From positions 4,031,311 through 4,095,310 of the forward strand of contig CM067349.1 in assembly GCA_034190875.2 (NCBI GenBank): 64,000 nt of DNA, in the 5' to 3' direction. The DNA comes from Urechis unicinctus (taxonomy: Eukaryota > Annelida > Polychaeta > Xenopneusta > Urechidae). This document shows, piece by piece, positions 28,400 through 42,640 of the stretch. Each line of letters opens with the position of its first letter. Position 1 is the stretch's first letter. Under the pieces are notes generated by a model. That model did no database searches and was not told where the DNA came from. It was given only the letters and a program-made list of their open reading frames with translations. The position numbers and the translations under genes were made by a program.

Positions 28400-29900
28400 T
28401 AACGCGAATTAAATAGGTTTAACTTGAGCCTCCAATGCGACGGATCCTGAGCAATATTGCACGTTAAACCGGCGGAAAACAAGCACATGAGCGACGGTTG
28501 AGTAGGGAAATATTTCATATGTTCTAAATTGATAATATAGCTCAGTTTTGTGACACACGTTTGGGCGACGGGTTTACTGGTAAACATGTGTCGCCGTGAC
28601 GTGATCTGATACATTATGATAACCTTAATAGAGCAGATACTGTTCCTTTCCTTTTGTTAATGCCATAGGGATAATCAGGCGATTAACCAAAAATACTCGA
28701 TTAAGGCTGCTCCATAAGGTTAACCTTATAATATGTTTAATTGTGCAACGCAGGTAGGGAATGCTGCTGTCGGACATGATAGAAATTGTCCTTTTACTCA
28801 AGTTATGTAGTTTATTCGCTTCGGGCCTCAGTGACGACTTAAATTATGAAACCACAATTTTATGCCGCTGGAGTGGTTTATGATTCTTTAATGATCTTGC
28901 GCTTTGTAACTTGTGCGTCTGTCTAGCTCTGGAAAGCAAAATTCTTTTGTTTTCCTGCTTCAGTGAATAACACATCTGTTCAGCTTTGTGCGCAATACTT
29001 TTGCGGACGTTATATGGTTCAAGCTATTGGGGATGTAAGGGAGGCTAAAGCCTTGCACTGAGTACACACAACGTAATGCCATCGATCGTCTAAAAAGGCA
29101 GACGTGCACATCTCTTTCTGTCCGTTACCTATTGAGAGAGTCCTTGCCTTTCTATTTTGCATCAATTGGCGAAAACGGCAAATCATTGCATCCATCGAAT
29201 ACTTAGCCCACATCATGCATAACGTTGACACCGTTGAGACCATTCGCTTTTTAGGGTCTGTATCTCACTATTCAATGCGTTGTCCCACGCGCTTATTGTG
29301 TTGTGAATCTCCTCTAGGCTTGCACAAACACCGCGAATATGGAATCATTTGGCAAATGTATTACATGAATTATCAATGTTTATTTGGCCGCATATTCTTA
29401 ATTGCCAATGCTGTATGTAGTGAGCAGTAACGGATCGTGCAGATATGATAATATGTTACGCATAGTTAATTGCTGTGCATGGTATCATATTAACCACCTA
29501 TATTAAGATTTAATTTCAATGTTCATGCCAAAGCAAGTGCTTAACACAGATTCAGCGTGCCATCGCATTGGGATAAGTAACATGCCTCACATTGCTTTCC
29601 AGCATGGTTTCTGCTTGACGAGTGAGAGCCGCGTGTAAGACATAGAAGCGATTTGCTACAGTATTCATACACGGTTCTTGTCGTAATCCGTGGCAGTACA
29701 AAGCCGAGGGGTAATGAAAACAGTTTTCCACATCATCAATCCAACACACAGGCCGCCCACGGCGAATTGCAAGTTGCTAGACTTAATTGAATGGTACGCA
29801 CTTTACATTGATACAAATATTGCATTTATCAGACGCAAATGTCACTCATTAATGAAGCACAAATTCCGATGACGATAGCATAACGATTGAGGTTGTACAC
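28400..29900 (+). repeat. Block M, copy 1 (contains an unfilled transposon site)
   Basis: Matches 33,190-34,800 and the split copy at 42,640-43,621 plus 47,260-47,400. Anchors: TTGAGCCTCCAATG near 28,423; an AATTATGAAACC-CAATTT motif near 28,840; TGTTGTGAATCTCCTC-type words near 29,300; and ACAGTATTCAT at 29,658. Position 29,638-29,640 corresponds to the insertion point of the 43.6-kb transposon. Confidence 0.75.
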
Positions 29901-30340
29901 ACTCACGATAAGGTACAATGTTTTAAACAAATTTCATTCATTATAGTAAATGAAGTTAGATAGTTGAGCAAACGAGCATCTCACAGATAGGCACAATGCA
30001 TTTTTCATTTACCCAGCAGCCCGCTGTGTCTCTAGCAATACACTGCGTTGCATTACATCTGTAATAATAAGTACATTGTAACAATAACAGTCACTCGTGT
30101 TGCACACGCACCCATGCCGTCTATGCTAGCACAACTATGGTTTAATGAATCATTTTGAGTCATCAAAGTCCTAGTGAGGATAGGGTGTAATACGAATTGT
30201 GTGCCTTTATGTTGTAATAAGTATTAGAGCATTAAATCATCCAGGCAATATATGAAGAAATAGCAACATAAAATGCGGCATTTTCTTTCTTTTTTTTCCA
30301 AATAAATACATCAACAACAACAGACCACGCGCATAAAGTA
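29900..30340. other. No recognised gene
   Basis: A linker between block M and block G with no feature I can support. Confidence 0.45.
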
Positions 30341-32330
30341 GTTTTTTTACACAGTGATTTGTTTTACAGTTCCGATAGTAACCAAGCATTTCAGTAGCGA
30401 GTAAATACATCCAAATCGCTGTTACATGATGGCATTTCAAAAGGCTCTGACATAGTTTTCAATGTTATAATTTATTAATTTTTCTTTTCAGGAAGAAACT
30501 TGCATAGTTGTCCGGCGTTATGACTTGTCTCCTTTCCGTCATAATAAACGCTTATGTTAAAAATATTTACAATTAGCCATGGGGGAAGTATTTTTGCGGT
30601 TTTAAAAGCTCTCACAAAGCAAGCCTAATTCTATATAGCTTGGGGGAGGACTAGAGGATGCAATGTAAGGTTGCACTCTCGACGGGCAGCATCATTACAT
30701 TTGGATTTGCTTTACTCTAACAGTAAGGCAATTCAACAAACCAAAGAAAGTCAACGAGGTTTGCTGGGTCTAAGTAGCTCGCCAAATTGACGGCGTATAT
30801 GCAGCAAGGTCGTAGAAAAATCATTTTGATTTTTCTTTATTGGTAAGATATCCTCTTGCAAATGCCGTTGTATTGGCTGATCCTTCATCAGGGATTTGTG
30901 AAAGCAATAGTCTATGTCAGCATTTAGCATATAAATGGTACACATTAGGCGTTTTTCAGCCTAAATATTATATTCAATAAGGTGAGTTGCGTTGAGATTG
31001 AATAGAAATGTATGGAGGCTGAACAAATACAAGGCTTTTACATGGCGTAATGCAGAAATTTCGTTGTATTCAATATACCATATGATGAAGTGCACTGTGT
31101 CTTAGTATTAACCGTAGAGATATTGCAGCCGAACGATGACGTCACATATTCTCATAAAGTAACACTGAGTGTATGTGTGTGGGTGTTAGTGATAGCATGT
31201 CTGCGAGTGAGAGTGGAGGATTAGCTGTTCTTCCCCGTAGCTTTATCCCGTACAATAATTGGTAAAAAGACTAGAAAGCAGATATTAATAGATTGTTTAA
31301 ATTCCTTATGGTTATTTTGTGTCCGCATTTATGAAGATATGTGAATGATTGTAACCAATTGCAGCAGTTTCCGCGCGGTACGTTTATCGTGTGACGGTTG
31401 CATTGCAAGGAATAACAATCGATGAAATCAGTAGTATGAGAACATTGCACTTCCGATTCTTGATAGCCCAGTGAAGCTGATTCGCAAACAACCTCTCATA
31501 ACTAATTGTCTATTTAAAGGACAATTTCGACGGTGATTGGCCTCTTTTGCGCCTTGAAGTTGTACATTTGGCTTCTGCTGCTCAATGCAAGTTCTATCGA
31601 TGAGCGCAAATTTAGCAGAGGTTTGATCATTATGGAGTTAACCTTAATATGCCGTGTAAACATATTTGACCGAGCACACTTTACAAGTAACTCAGCCTTT
31701 GTACCTTCCTAGATAGACGAAAAAAACATCTACTAGATATAAGACCCATTTAATACCAAAACCCCTACCCCACCGTTAACCGTACTGAGTTCGCAAACCC
31801 TATACATCAACAAAAAGAAAACTCTCTGCGACTGTTTATGATCCTATTCAGCTCATGGCGACTTTTTTGAATGACAAGCTTACATGCTATCAAAGTTGGG
31901 AATGTTAGGGATTATTGCAGCAAGTCAGTCAGTCCATTACTTATTATCGAGAGCAAAGGTCGGAACCTAACTGAAGCTCTTGTACAATATTATTCAGAAC
32001 GATTGGAACAAAAACCTTGAATGTACATTAGGTTATTTAATCTAATCTCGCTATTGACTATTCGTTGCCTCAGCATGTGCCCGTTACGTTGCTTAGCTTC
32101 TGTAAACATAAACAGATCAGAATCTAACCTCAACATTCTTGCGGCCAGTTTTAAATCGTAGTCAATACAAAAGCAATGTAAAGTGCGGAACGCATTCATT
32201 AGGTATAACTGTGAGGACAATTGTGCCTCCGCCATCAATCGTAATAGTGTACCTATCTGTCGAACAAGAGATAATAGCACTAAAGGCGTTACAAACATGG
32301 TGTCCGATACAGGTATACACAATGTTCAAT
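30340..32330 (+). repeat. Block G, copy 4
   Basis: Follows G copy 1 closely; GAAAGCAATAGTCTATGTCA near 30,900 is identical to 12,668. It leads directly into K copy 2, as G copy 1 does into K copy 1, so G-K is itself a duplicated pair. Confidence 0.75.
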
Positions 32331-32860
32331 GAATCGGATGATACATTTTCACAAAACGGTTTTCAGGGGACTGAAAACTACAATTTTTCTTGTTGATCAT
32401 TGTAAAAAATATCCATAATTTATATTCAACAATCTGAAACAAATGTGTTTCTATTATCAACTATCTCATCAATGTACATCTTCCGATCGATACAGGTCAA
32501 ACTGTTGATTTGCGATGCATGCAAAAAAACTCGATGGTAATTTCCGAAAGGGTGTTACTCAACTTAAGGGTCTATGCTGAAAGGTCGTTAGGATGGACTT
32601 GGCATTATATTCTCGATAGATCTCGGTATTATAATTATTATCTTTTCTATGCATAATTGATCGCAAACGAAAAACACAATTATCGTAAGGTATTCGGATA
32701 TACCTAATGTTCTTCATCTAATTTTTGTCCAGTTATTTTGGCGCATTTGTTTAAATCTGGCCTGTTTGTGCCGGATGAATGTAATTTTCCAAACCATAAG
32801 AGATTTACAGATTAACAGGTAACCTCATACATGCACGCACGCGCAATACGAACTGCTTGC
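32330..32860 (+). repeat. Block K, copy 2
   Basis: About 500 bp collinear with 13,700-14,240 (TGTACATCTTCCGATC, ACACAATTATCGTAA, CCTAATGTTCTTCATCT), ending at CATGCACGCACGCGCAATACGA. Confidence 0.75.
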
Positions 32861-32869
32861 TTTTGTGGA

Positions 32870-33190
32870 ATATCAATCCATACAGTTTGTACGATTTAAT
32901 ACCTAGCATTCTTATATATTTAAATAGTATTCTACGTCCTGAATACATTTGCATTTAATCTTAAACCGACAAATATCATGCAATGCATACTATGCAATGC
33001 ATTTGCTTTTTACGAACGATCCGTATCGGACATTATTTGCTGGAGTTAAGTCCCTGGAAAATCATCGAGGTTGGTTAATTGGCCCGATTAGTTGAGTGGA
33101 TTATTGCTTTTATGCTCTGGTTGCTTTATACGGCCTAATATGTTTAAGAGCACCGTGCATGTGTCATGAGGCATTTCGCATGAACACTTG
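32870..33190 (+). repeat. Block J, copy 3 (partial)
   Basis: Contains CCTGAATACATTTG, a shortened ATGCAATGCATACTATGCAA run and the ACGATCCGTATCGG word shared with 26,546 and 63,120. It keeps only the central third of J. Confidence 0.65.
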
Positions 33191-34800
33191 AGCCTCCAAT
33201 GACAGAGGGCGTAGCATGAGGCTCATAACGGGGTACATGTCTGACCGGCGCCATCATCACACACCAGAATGTACTGTTATCTAAAGAAAAGAACATTCAT
33301 TGTCAAAGCAAATGTATCAGACAAACGTAAGCAATATTAGGAGTCAAACCGACGAATCAGAGACACACAGCCGATGGGTTCAGAAAGAAAGAAAATAGCG
33401 TGATCTGAGGCAGCATGTAAACTACAACGGAATTGGTAAAGCTCCTTTTCATTTCTTAATGCCATAGAGATAATCGGGTGAATAATGACGGATACGGGTA
33501 TTCTATCAAGCCGTGCTTCTATGCAAAATGTAGCAGTAAAGAGTTAGTCCTTGTTAGGGAAAATAAAATTTGAATTGTTCTCTGTAACTAAGGTGGTGCC
33601 ATCGTCTCATATGATAAGATTGTGCAATTGTCATAAGTAATCTATTATGCTGGTTCTAAGAGATCGTTAGGTGAACTGCCTTTGATGAGATCTGACAATG
33701 CTAGCGCAATTCAACTCTCTTTTTACCAATACTTTTACCCGGAATTCATTCAAAGTTTAATTTCAAATCACCGATTAAGCTTATTTCATAAGTCAGTGTG
33801 TGCCACACGGATGCCTTGTGGTTGCGCTACGAAAAAAAGTACACTATCCTGCCTCATTAATGCACAATAACAAACGCCTTTACACTTTGACCGGGCATTT
33901 TGCTCGGTTTAGCCTCAGGGACGAATTAAATTATGAAACCGCAATTTCGTACGTTTTATGTCGATATAGTCACGATCTTGCGTCTGTGCATCGTGCGTTG
34001 GTGAACCTCTAGAAAACACAGTTTGTTTCTGCCTCTGCTTAGACCATGTCTATTCATATTGGTGCGTTATACATTTGCAGACGGTTGAAAGGTTTACAAT
34101 ATCATGAATGCAAAAGTGGAGCCTTGCATATAGTACGCATCCCTTAAAATACCTGTGTTACCTGTGAGGACGAGTCCTCGCCTTTCTTATATATCAATTG
34201 TTCATTCGATGGGGTGAACAACAAAACATAACATTCAGCTTTTATATGGCATTTAATGCAAATAACAAACGTTAAGCACAATGACTTCTCCGTGTCTGTA
34301 TCCCACTATTCAACGTATTGTTCTATGTGGTTATTGTGTTACTAAATTTCCTCAAACGCTTGCACAAAGGCTGTAGATGTACACACACCGCGAATATAGA
34401 ATCGCTTGGCAGACGCATGAGATACATTATCATTGTTAATTTAGCTACATATCCTTACTTACCAATGCTGAATGTGGTAACGCATTGGGTGGATATAGTA
34501 ATGTGTAACGCAAAGTAAAGGCTGTGTATGGTTATATATACGCTACCTACATTCAGATACTATATCTATGCTACATTCACACAAATGTCAGTGCTAAACA
34601 GTATTCACAGTGACATTGCCTTGTGGGCTGCATTGTAAGGTTTCTGTTTGATGAGTAAGCGCCGCTTATAATGCATGAAATTGATATGTTAACGGTATTC
34701 ATACACGATTCGTCCCATAATCCCAGGTAAATATTTGAATCAGTTGAAAATATTTTTATCTACATTTACGCCACCTAGACGGATTTGATATTCGATGAAT
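33190..34800 (+). repeat. Block M, copy 2 (contains an unfilled transposon site)
   Basis: Collinear with 28,400-29,900: TTGAGCCTCCAATG near 33,188; AAATTATGAAACCGCAATTT near 33,930; and GTATTCATACACG near 34,696. At 34,671-34,673 it offers a second unoccupied version of the site used by the 43.6-kb transposon. Confidence 0.75.
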
Positions 34801-37800
34801 CTGTTATTCTCCTAGTTTTTTTACCGGCATAAATACGCCATTGGACTATTCTAATCGACATGCATCATTAACGTAAAATCTTAGATATTACCACAACGCA
34901 AAGTATTAATAGCATTTGATGTAGTTAAAGCTGAATTACGGTTAATTGCGAGTGAAATAGGGTCAACGAGTGAATAGTGTATAGATAAATGGGGACAATC
35001 AATGCGGATTGTTACTGTCTACATTGTGGAATATCAATGAGCCAGTGCAAGCAATGTCCTTAAATGGCGACGGTAAATCGCAAGGCGAGACAATTCAAGG
35101 TGATTATTGTATTTGAATTTCAAGCATATTACCGTTTTACTTTCCTCTCTGCTTATTCATTGAACGAATAATATCAATACAAATAGCCATATAATACAAC
35201 CAAACGCCCTCAGGTTTGACAGCGTTTTTATACAAAACACCATTAATTGTAGCTGCGTAGTTTGATATTTATAGATTTATGTTTATTATGCATTGGATAG
35301 CAGGTGGTATTCACCGCTATTCAAGAACTATAGCAACATTGGCGCTTTGACTTTTAGGCTTCAGGAATATCAAAGCACGCGCTCATAATGGCCCACTAAT
35401 ATTCCTCTCAAGACACTCTGACTTGACTCAGCCAGGCCATACTAACATCGACCAGTGTAAGGGATATTATGCTGGTCGTTCAACGAAGCGGTAATATAAA
35501 TGCTCCCTCAACAAGCATCAAGTCAAAATCTCTGGAAATCGTGTTGAATGCGTTACAGTTCTTATGAAATGAGGGAACAATGTTTAACAATCTATGGTAG
35601 GCTTTTTCTCAATATAGGCAATGGGCTATAAAATTGTCAGGATAAGCTTGGTGCTATAGGCTCGATAGATGATGTGGATTAAAGTATCATAATAAATATG
35701 CATTTTAGAGTGGAACAAAGCCCACGCCGCAGATCATAATGTACACATGTTTATGTCCGCTATGGACCTTACTAAATGAGGGCAGATTAATTGATAGTAT
35801 GATTAACGAAGTCAAAAAAGCAGGCCAACATACACTTGTGATGGGCGCTCTACATAGTAATAAAAGTCAACCGTGTCGGACGATTCATCCTTTATATGCG
35901 TTCAAATAGCTGCAAGCCGCGGTGTGCATATTGCTCGACATATAAGAAAAATCAAGCTCCAACTAGTAGCTGGTGTCGATGTAGATCTCAAGGAATGCCT
36001 ATGAATGTTTGAAAGAGCTATGTACCCGGCATTTTGTAAATAAGTGCTATGTGATTGATATTAACTGCTGGGGAATACTACTATATCTGATTATATGTAA
36101 GTTGGTATGCAATGTCTTTAATGTAAACCTAGACATATTTGAGACAAATACACAAGCACCAAATTTGATAAACCAGTCAATATAGGCCGTATTCTGGATG
36201 TTTGTAAATAGTTCTGTTTGCTTATCATTTGGTTGAACAGTCGAGTCAGTCTTCTTAGCAACACAAATAGTGTTAGTAAAAATATGATGTTAGTTTTCTC
36301 TTAGTGTTTCTCAATGTATTGTGTGGCATCACTTTGCCATCAGATTTATATGATTAAGAAGAAGTGATAACCGATTGACAGGTTGAGGAAAAGCAATGCC
36401 ACGTAGTTAGAATTATATTATCTTTTTCTTTTCTTTAGGTTTTATGCGGTTTTTGAGTCGATGAAATCCGAAACAACCAACTTGGAACATCCTACATAAA
36501 TTTGTTTAAAAGACCTCTGATATTGTATGACGGTGTATACACTGGAATGTCTTTATTACCACTCATTAATTTGGTTCAATAATTCTGCCTTTGTAGCTTC
36601 TTGTGTATTAGTAGTGTCATGAGGAGTCACAGGCGATGTTTGATATGGTGTGCGCATTATGCCACATTTGACGTCGGACTTCTTGAAGCACAACAGTGCG
36701 CATGCAATGAGCAGCTTCACCGGCTATAGAACTTGTTTTAATTTACAGAGTTCGATATATGATTGTCTTATCTACACTCGGCGACTTAAGTGGATCGTTC
36801 ATATGTTCTGACGGCAAAAGTTTTAAGCAAATATAGCCTTGTTGGTATAGATTGATCGGGCTGTTTCTATCCAATTGATACCTCTTTAAACTGATTGAAC
36901 ATTTGTCATTGATCTTAAAAACCAGTTCTTGCAACCCTTTCATTAAAGTTATGACTATGGCAATCTCAACTATTACGTAGGTCATCCATTTCCTTTGTGT
37001 TGACAATCGATGCCACCCTCCACTGTAATGTGCAGTGTTCGAGATTATCGATAACTCGCTTTTATAAAGCATGGGGATATCTCGGATATGAGCTAGCTTT
37101 TATTGCCCTCTGAGCAAAATTATATCTGAAACGGCTGTGGCTTGTGTTGATCAATACTTGCACTGGACTACTAAATAAACCTGGTATAAAAGTATATACA
37201 AAGAAACACATATTCGCTTATAAACCTACCGTCCTAGCACCTTCCTCATCGCATCGATATGGTGAATCATTTTGACCCTATTCCTGCCGATCACTAAGAA
37301 TAAATGTTTTGCACTAATAGTGTCCATCGGAATTGAAGTCTGTGGCAATATCCTTGTCGCTAGTCAACTAAGACGCACATTCTGCAAAGTCAGCGCAGTA
37401 ATACGATGGGAACAAAGCGTACCTACACAAGACCTTACATTTTAATGGCCTTATGACACCGATTGGACGCTGCTGTAAAAAAAGCATTGCATGAATTACA
37501 AGAGAGCCAAGGATAAGTGCTTTGTAGATGTCTTCAAGCAGTAACCGAGATTGGCGAACATAAATAAATACCAGTCTTTAAAATGAATAAAACCACGCTC
37601 TCTACAAAACAGGAATAACTACGAAGCTATCATAGCAAACAAGGAGCCACATTTCGTTCATACCATTGTTGGTGTCAGTCAGTCACGTCTGTTACACAAT
37701 CGATGATATTTCACAAATGAAGCACCGACTTGCAATACAAAAGCATTATGCATGTCGGGGTGGATTCCGTTAGCATAGGGGCTAGATCATGGCGAAGCAA

Positions 37801-38750
37801 GTCGCATAATATCAAGAATATCACCTGAATGCAACACTAACCGTTTAGTCAAACAACGCATTTGGAAATTGATTTAACTTCTAATTATTACGAAGACAAC
37901 GACTTCTTTGGTGATATGTTGGCAATGGCATGCGTAGACATTTTCAAAGAGTTAAAGAGAAAAATATTATTTGTTACTCATCAAAATCATGGTTGGGGAC
38001 ATCTTTTAACCTGTGCTGAAACTATCATAGAATCATAGAATGAAAGAGCTGTTTAGATGGTCATTGTTAGCGTTAATGCCTGAAAATGCATCAAGATTAG
38101 GCAGAAGAAGGGTAGATACAGCACTCCGTACAATACGGAGATGGTATGCCACAGACTACTCAGAGTTATACTTAGTATTGTAACACACTTTACAGAGAAA
38201 AAATGTAAACAGGGCAATATTTTATCTCGCTGAGCGTTATTATTTTAGAAGTGATAGTCAGTAGCTGCGTACTTCACAGCAATCATTGCAGTAATTCCTC
38301 TATTACGTTTCCCCCATGAATATAGTTTTGAATGTTACCCTGAGTGAGAGGTTTATGTTACACTAAATAGTGACGTAAATTGTAGACTTACATATCACAC
38401 TTTACCATTAATTTATACCAATTTAATCAACTATTTGCTTAAATGAAACTATCGAGCCAGAACACATATCGGGAAGTGAATGCATGCCATCAGAGCCATT
38501 TCAAATCACGCACCATCTAGTGCGTCTTGTATAAATGAGGGTGAATGATGCAGTGACATTGCACGCGACCTTCTGGTGGTAAGCATCTCTTTATCTGCAC
38601 GTGCAGCTTTACGGAATATTTCCGCGTTATCCGAATTCTGGATGTTTGTGTGAGTTATAGCAAACTTACTTGGCCATCCAACTATCGTGGCATTTATGAC
38701 GCTTATGATGATGGCCAAATAGCAAATACAAGTGTACTGGACAAGTGCAT
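34800..38750 (+). repeat. Block N region, low-similarity, no gene
   Basis: Four kilobases with no supported gene. Parts resemble 50,500-52,400: the 37,440-37,570 stretch parallels 50,740-50,840 (GCCAAGGATAAG), and 38,055-38,140 parallels 52,290-52,370 (GTTAGCGTTAATGC). The longest frames, 99 and 109 codons on the minus strand, show no motif and are within chance expectation for this length. Confidence 0.5.
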
Positions 38751-40900
38751 AGTGATTTACTTGAGGCCCCTTGTTAACTATTTCAGCAGCGAGTACTAAA
38801 GACAAAATATATTTAAAATAAGTATTATGTTATCTTATCTTCGGTTTTGAAGCGATGAATAGACTTAAGGTGCGGTTAGATTAGTCTGTTGCTTCACGAC
38901 GTGATTGTCTGATCAACACAGGTTACAAAATTACACAAATGAAAAGGTAAACCGCCCAATGTTTTGCTGTTGTCGACATATACTGGTCATCATTTTTACA
39001 TTCAATATTCTGAAACCGTTCATGCTTATTTGCCTCTACGCAATAATCCTTACTGCGCAGCCAAATATCCTCTTTGCATGTCTGCTGCGGTATTAATGCG
39101 TTCACACAAGTAACTAACAGCGTTCAGCAGCCCGTCAAAAAAAGCACTCATTCAAACGTTACCCCAAACACCGTGCAGTGTCTACGACTCAGCGCGCAAA
39201 TTCTACTATATGCTCTCTGGTGCCGAGGTCTATAATACTTTGAAGATATAATGTAGCCTCAGATTCATCCCATTCACGTTGAGGTGTGATAATAGTGTTA
39301 GACAGAAGAGAAGAGACATCATGTCTGTAATCGGCTTTTGACTGAACTAGGTACCCGTTCACTGGATTAATTGGTCAATTTCGTCGACACTTACCATGAC
39401 CGGGCTTCACTTGTCTCGATAAGTCTTTTTTAATTAAGGTCATGGCTTGTGTATTCTGTCGTATGAAGTGATGTATGGTTTCTCTGAGGCGATGTGAATC
39501 AGGTCAGCCAGATACAAGCGGCTGTAGCGGGTCGCACCTGTACTCATAGAGCTAGTGGGAATAGAGCTATAAAATCCGTCGCCGTACGTAATAGTTTTCC
39601 AGTGACTGATAAGACATACGCAGCTATGGAATCAAAAGATCGTCCTCAACAAGTTGTGTGGGTGTTCTAGGCGCATGTCGTCAAGCAGAGTGTGTATTTA
39701 AATATTTAATTGGCTCTGTTTATTCGGCAATGACGGAACTGCAAAGACACATCATCATAACTAATCTGCACCATTGATATTCTTACTGATATTTAGATTA
39801 CAATTACAATCAAAGCATGCCAATTGAGGGTTTATATAATGTTCTAGGATTGATTCTTCTCATTGATTCATAGTTCCGAAAGACAAATCCGTATTTTATT
39901 GAACACTACTACTATCGCACTAAATACATGCATCTGGATCGTATCGGACAGTGCCAAGCAAAGTCGGGATGCTGTTAAACATTATTGCTAAAGATAAGGT
40001 TAGAATTGAATGTACAAAACACGAAACTCTAACCGAACGATATGATACATATTTATTATTATGCCAAAGATGGTTCTTACTATTACTTCGAATTATCAAC
40101 GAATGCCACAGCTTCTAAAACTGTCTCCACCATGCTTGAATTATTTTTTAAAACAATCAAGCATTTGTGGGGGACGATTTATCAATAACTTTTATCCATT
40201 TCAATTGTGACTACATATCAAGAACTTAGAGTAAGCTAACAATAATACTTTCACTGCTCTTTCGGTAATGTTCCTATATACACTCGCATTTGAGAATCAC
40301 ATTTACGTATGCATAATTCGCTTGTATGCTTCATTGACCGCGTGCAATGGGCACGTAAAGCGGCAATTCATTGATATAACCGCTAGGCGTAAGACATCGC
40401 ACCCCTAGTGGCGTTGTTAATGTGGTCAATGTGAGAGGTATTCCGTTAATGCTATTGCCGTGATGAGAATTTGGCAGAAACGCAGGGGCGCAAATGAACG
40501 TACGTCGAGCAATAATATTAGCTTTTGCAGGGCAGATAATAAAGTTGTGCATCTTCAGTTCTCGACCGTTGCTTAGTTTCTTTATCCCACAAGTTGTGTG
40601 CTATCGAATGATCTCCTACCTCCTCGATCGGGTTCCTGCTAGTGTGACATTTGTTGAAGTGGATTGACATTGACCGAAGGCATATTGGAAGTTTTTTCCT
40701 CGAAGGGTTCCACCAACATGTTGATACAGCTATTTTGGTAATGTCATAGCGTCTATATTGTAATGCGGACTGACGGAGCAACCATATAGCTCTATAAGGA
40801 AGTGTATTCTAACATTTAGAGCTCTCGTTATATAATGCGCGTAAGCAAGAGGCAATCACCGCTGGAAGCGTATTAGAACGACATTAGCTCTTTGATATTG
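38750..40900 (+). repeat. Block F, copy 3 (diverged)
   Basis: Recognisable by AGCAGCGAGTACTAAAGAC near 38,785, TTCTCTGAGGCGATGTGAATC near 39,480 and the F order downstream (a GGACAGTGCCAAGC-AAGTCGGGATGCTG motif near 39,950). It is more diverged and more gapped than the other F copies. Confidence 0.65.
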
Positions 40901-41600
40901 ATTTCAAACAACACTTAACGGGATAACCAGGTGTTGTTTGCTGATGGTGGTAGTCCAGCTGTCCCATTACGAGTAACCGTTCGGGCGCCATCAGTTTGAG
41001 AGTAGCTTATCCGCTTTTTTTTATCGCTGAAAAGCTGCTCTAAGTATAACTAACGAATATTTATACCAACGCGATCAGCTAAATATAGAATAGCAATACA
41101 CAAAAACCGTACCCTTAGATTCGTAATGAATAGAATAGTAATGTTCTATTGCACTATGCACAATGTGTTTAATGGCACTTAAAATACTTGCTCCCTTGGA
41201 GAGATGTATCTTGCGTTAAGCAGTTCTATAAGGCCAGATATTATGCACGTATTTTCTTCACCATGCACAGAGCGCATAATATACAGAATGATAGTCTAAT
41301 GATGCCATGAAATACACCATTTACAACACCTGAGAAAATCCGATGCGATTGATCCTGAAATGCTCTTCATTCTTATTAAGTTCAGAGTCGTGCCACGCCG
41401 CCTTAAATTGACTTGTACGGTTTCTCCCTATTTGCACCGTATGTATACAATCTTATTATCTATTGGATACTAAGACAACTGAGCTACTGCGATGAATAGG
41501 TATTCGAAAACAAGCTTGCACACACACATACTCACCCTTACAATCGCACATTCGTACCCCTAGTATCTGCATAATAACATGCTATTTAGGAGAATGCTGC
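40900..41600. other. No recognised gene
   Basis: A 700-bp linker with weak K-like words near 41,350 only. Confidence 0.4.
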
Positions 41601-41790
41601 AAAGCATACTTGATAGCATTCAACATCCTGAATACATTTGTGATTCATTGAAACTGGAAACGTTATTGAGGTTGGCTGATGTGCTCGTTTGATGATGAGG
41701 CTTATTGCATGCTGCTGCATCAGCTTCAGCAAAAATATATTGCGTATATATCATGAGGCATTTCGTTTGCATGCTTTATAGGCTATGCCA
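41600..41790 (+). repeat. Block J, copy 4 (short)
   Basis: Carries CATCCTGAATACATTTG, a GGTTGGCTGATGTGCTCG-type word and CATGAGGCATTTCG, in J order but with large deletions. Confidence 0.55.
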
Positions 41791-42640
41791 AAAAGGCAAT
41801 CAGAATCCTCGAAGCCATAAAAATTTAGAGCACACCACGTCTCGTCACTTACATATATTACGTAAATTGTGTAAGTGCTTTCGCGAACAAAGGCACGATA
41901 GTGTCAGTCAAACAGTAATGACAGGTGTTCATTATTTAAGCGGTCTTCAATTTATATAATAATGATGCATTGTGTTGTCAGATATCAGCATATATCACGC
42001 AATGTCTTCCGCTAACCCGTAACCCGTGTGCTTTGAAATACTGCTGTAACCTTTTGTCGCTAAAGTAATATAATAACATTGCGCAATTACTTTGCATAAT
42101 ATTCATATAATGCCCTTAAACGTGAAACGTAAAACTCGGGTAAAGATGGTAGCAGATGTTTGGTTAACCATTACTCCATTTATTGTACTCTCGGCTATAA
42201 ACCACAGTAATTGCAGATGTGCATTTATAGTGTTGAAAGGTTACTTATACACCTGCAACATAAGACAAGTTGCCATCAGCAGATGGCGTCTGCGTTCAGC
42301 CTGCGAACTTAAGCGTGTTGAATAAATCCCTCTTTTATGAAATAACGTGTATAGACTTGTGGCAGTATACGTATTTTTTGCAAGTAAGTGCTGAATATTT
42401 TCAGATAAAATACTACACAGGTGTAAGCGTTAGAAAATAGTGTTGGAATCGACATTCGTTCGTCAACACAGCAATGTAGCAATATAGAAAGTGGTTGCAT
42501 TACATTAGGCGTCTGTGCCATAGATGTTCCTAACAGCCTTAGAATCAAAAGTAACTGCTCGGTATGTGGTTTACTACTCACTTATAAGGAATTCGATTAA
42601 TGAATAACAGATAGTTTAGGCATGCAGCTGGTCGTTATTG
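41790..42640. other. No recognised gene
   Basis: Short chance frames only; no repeat alignment that I trust. Confidence 0.4.

Noticed and set aside
36743-38805. Minus-strand frames of 109 and 99 codons
   Set aside because: No recognisable domain, and lengths are within chance for 64 kb in six frames.
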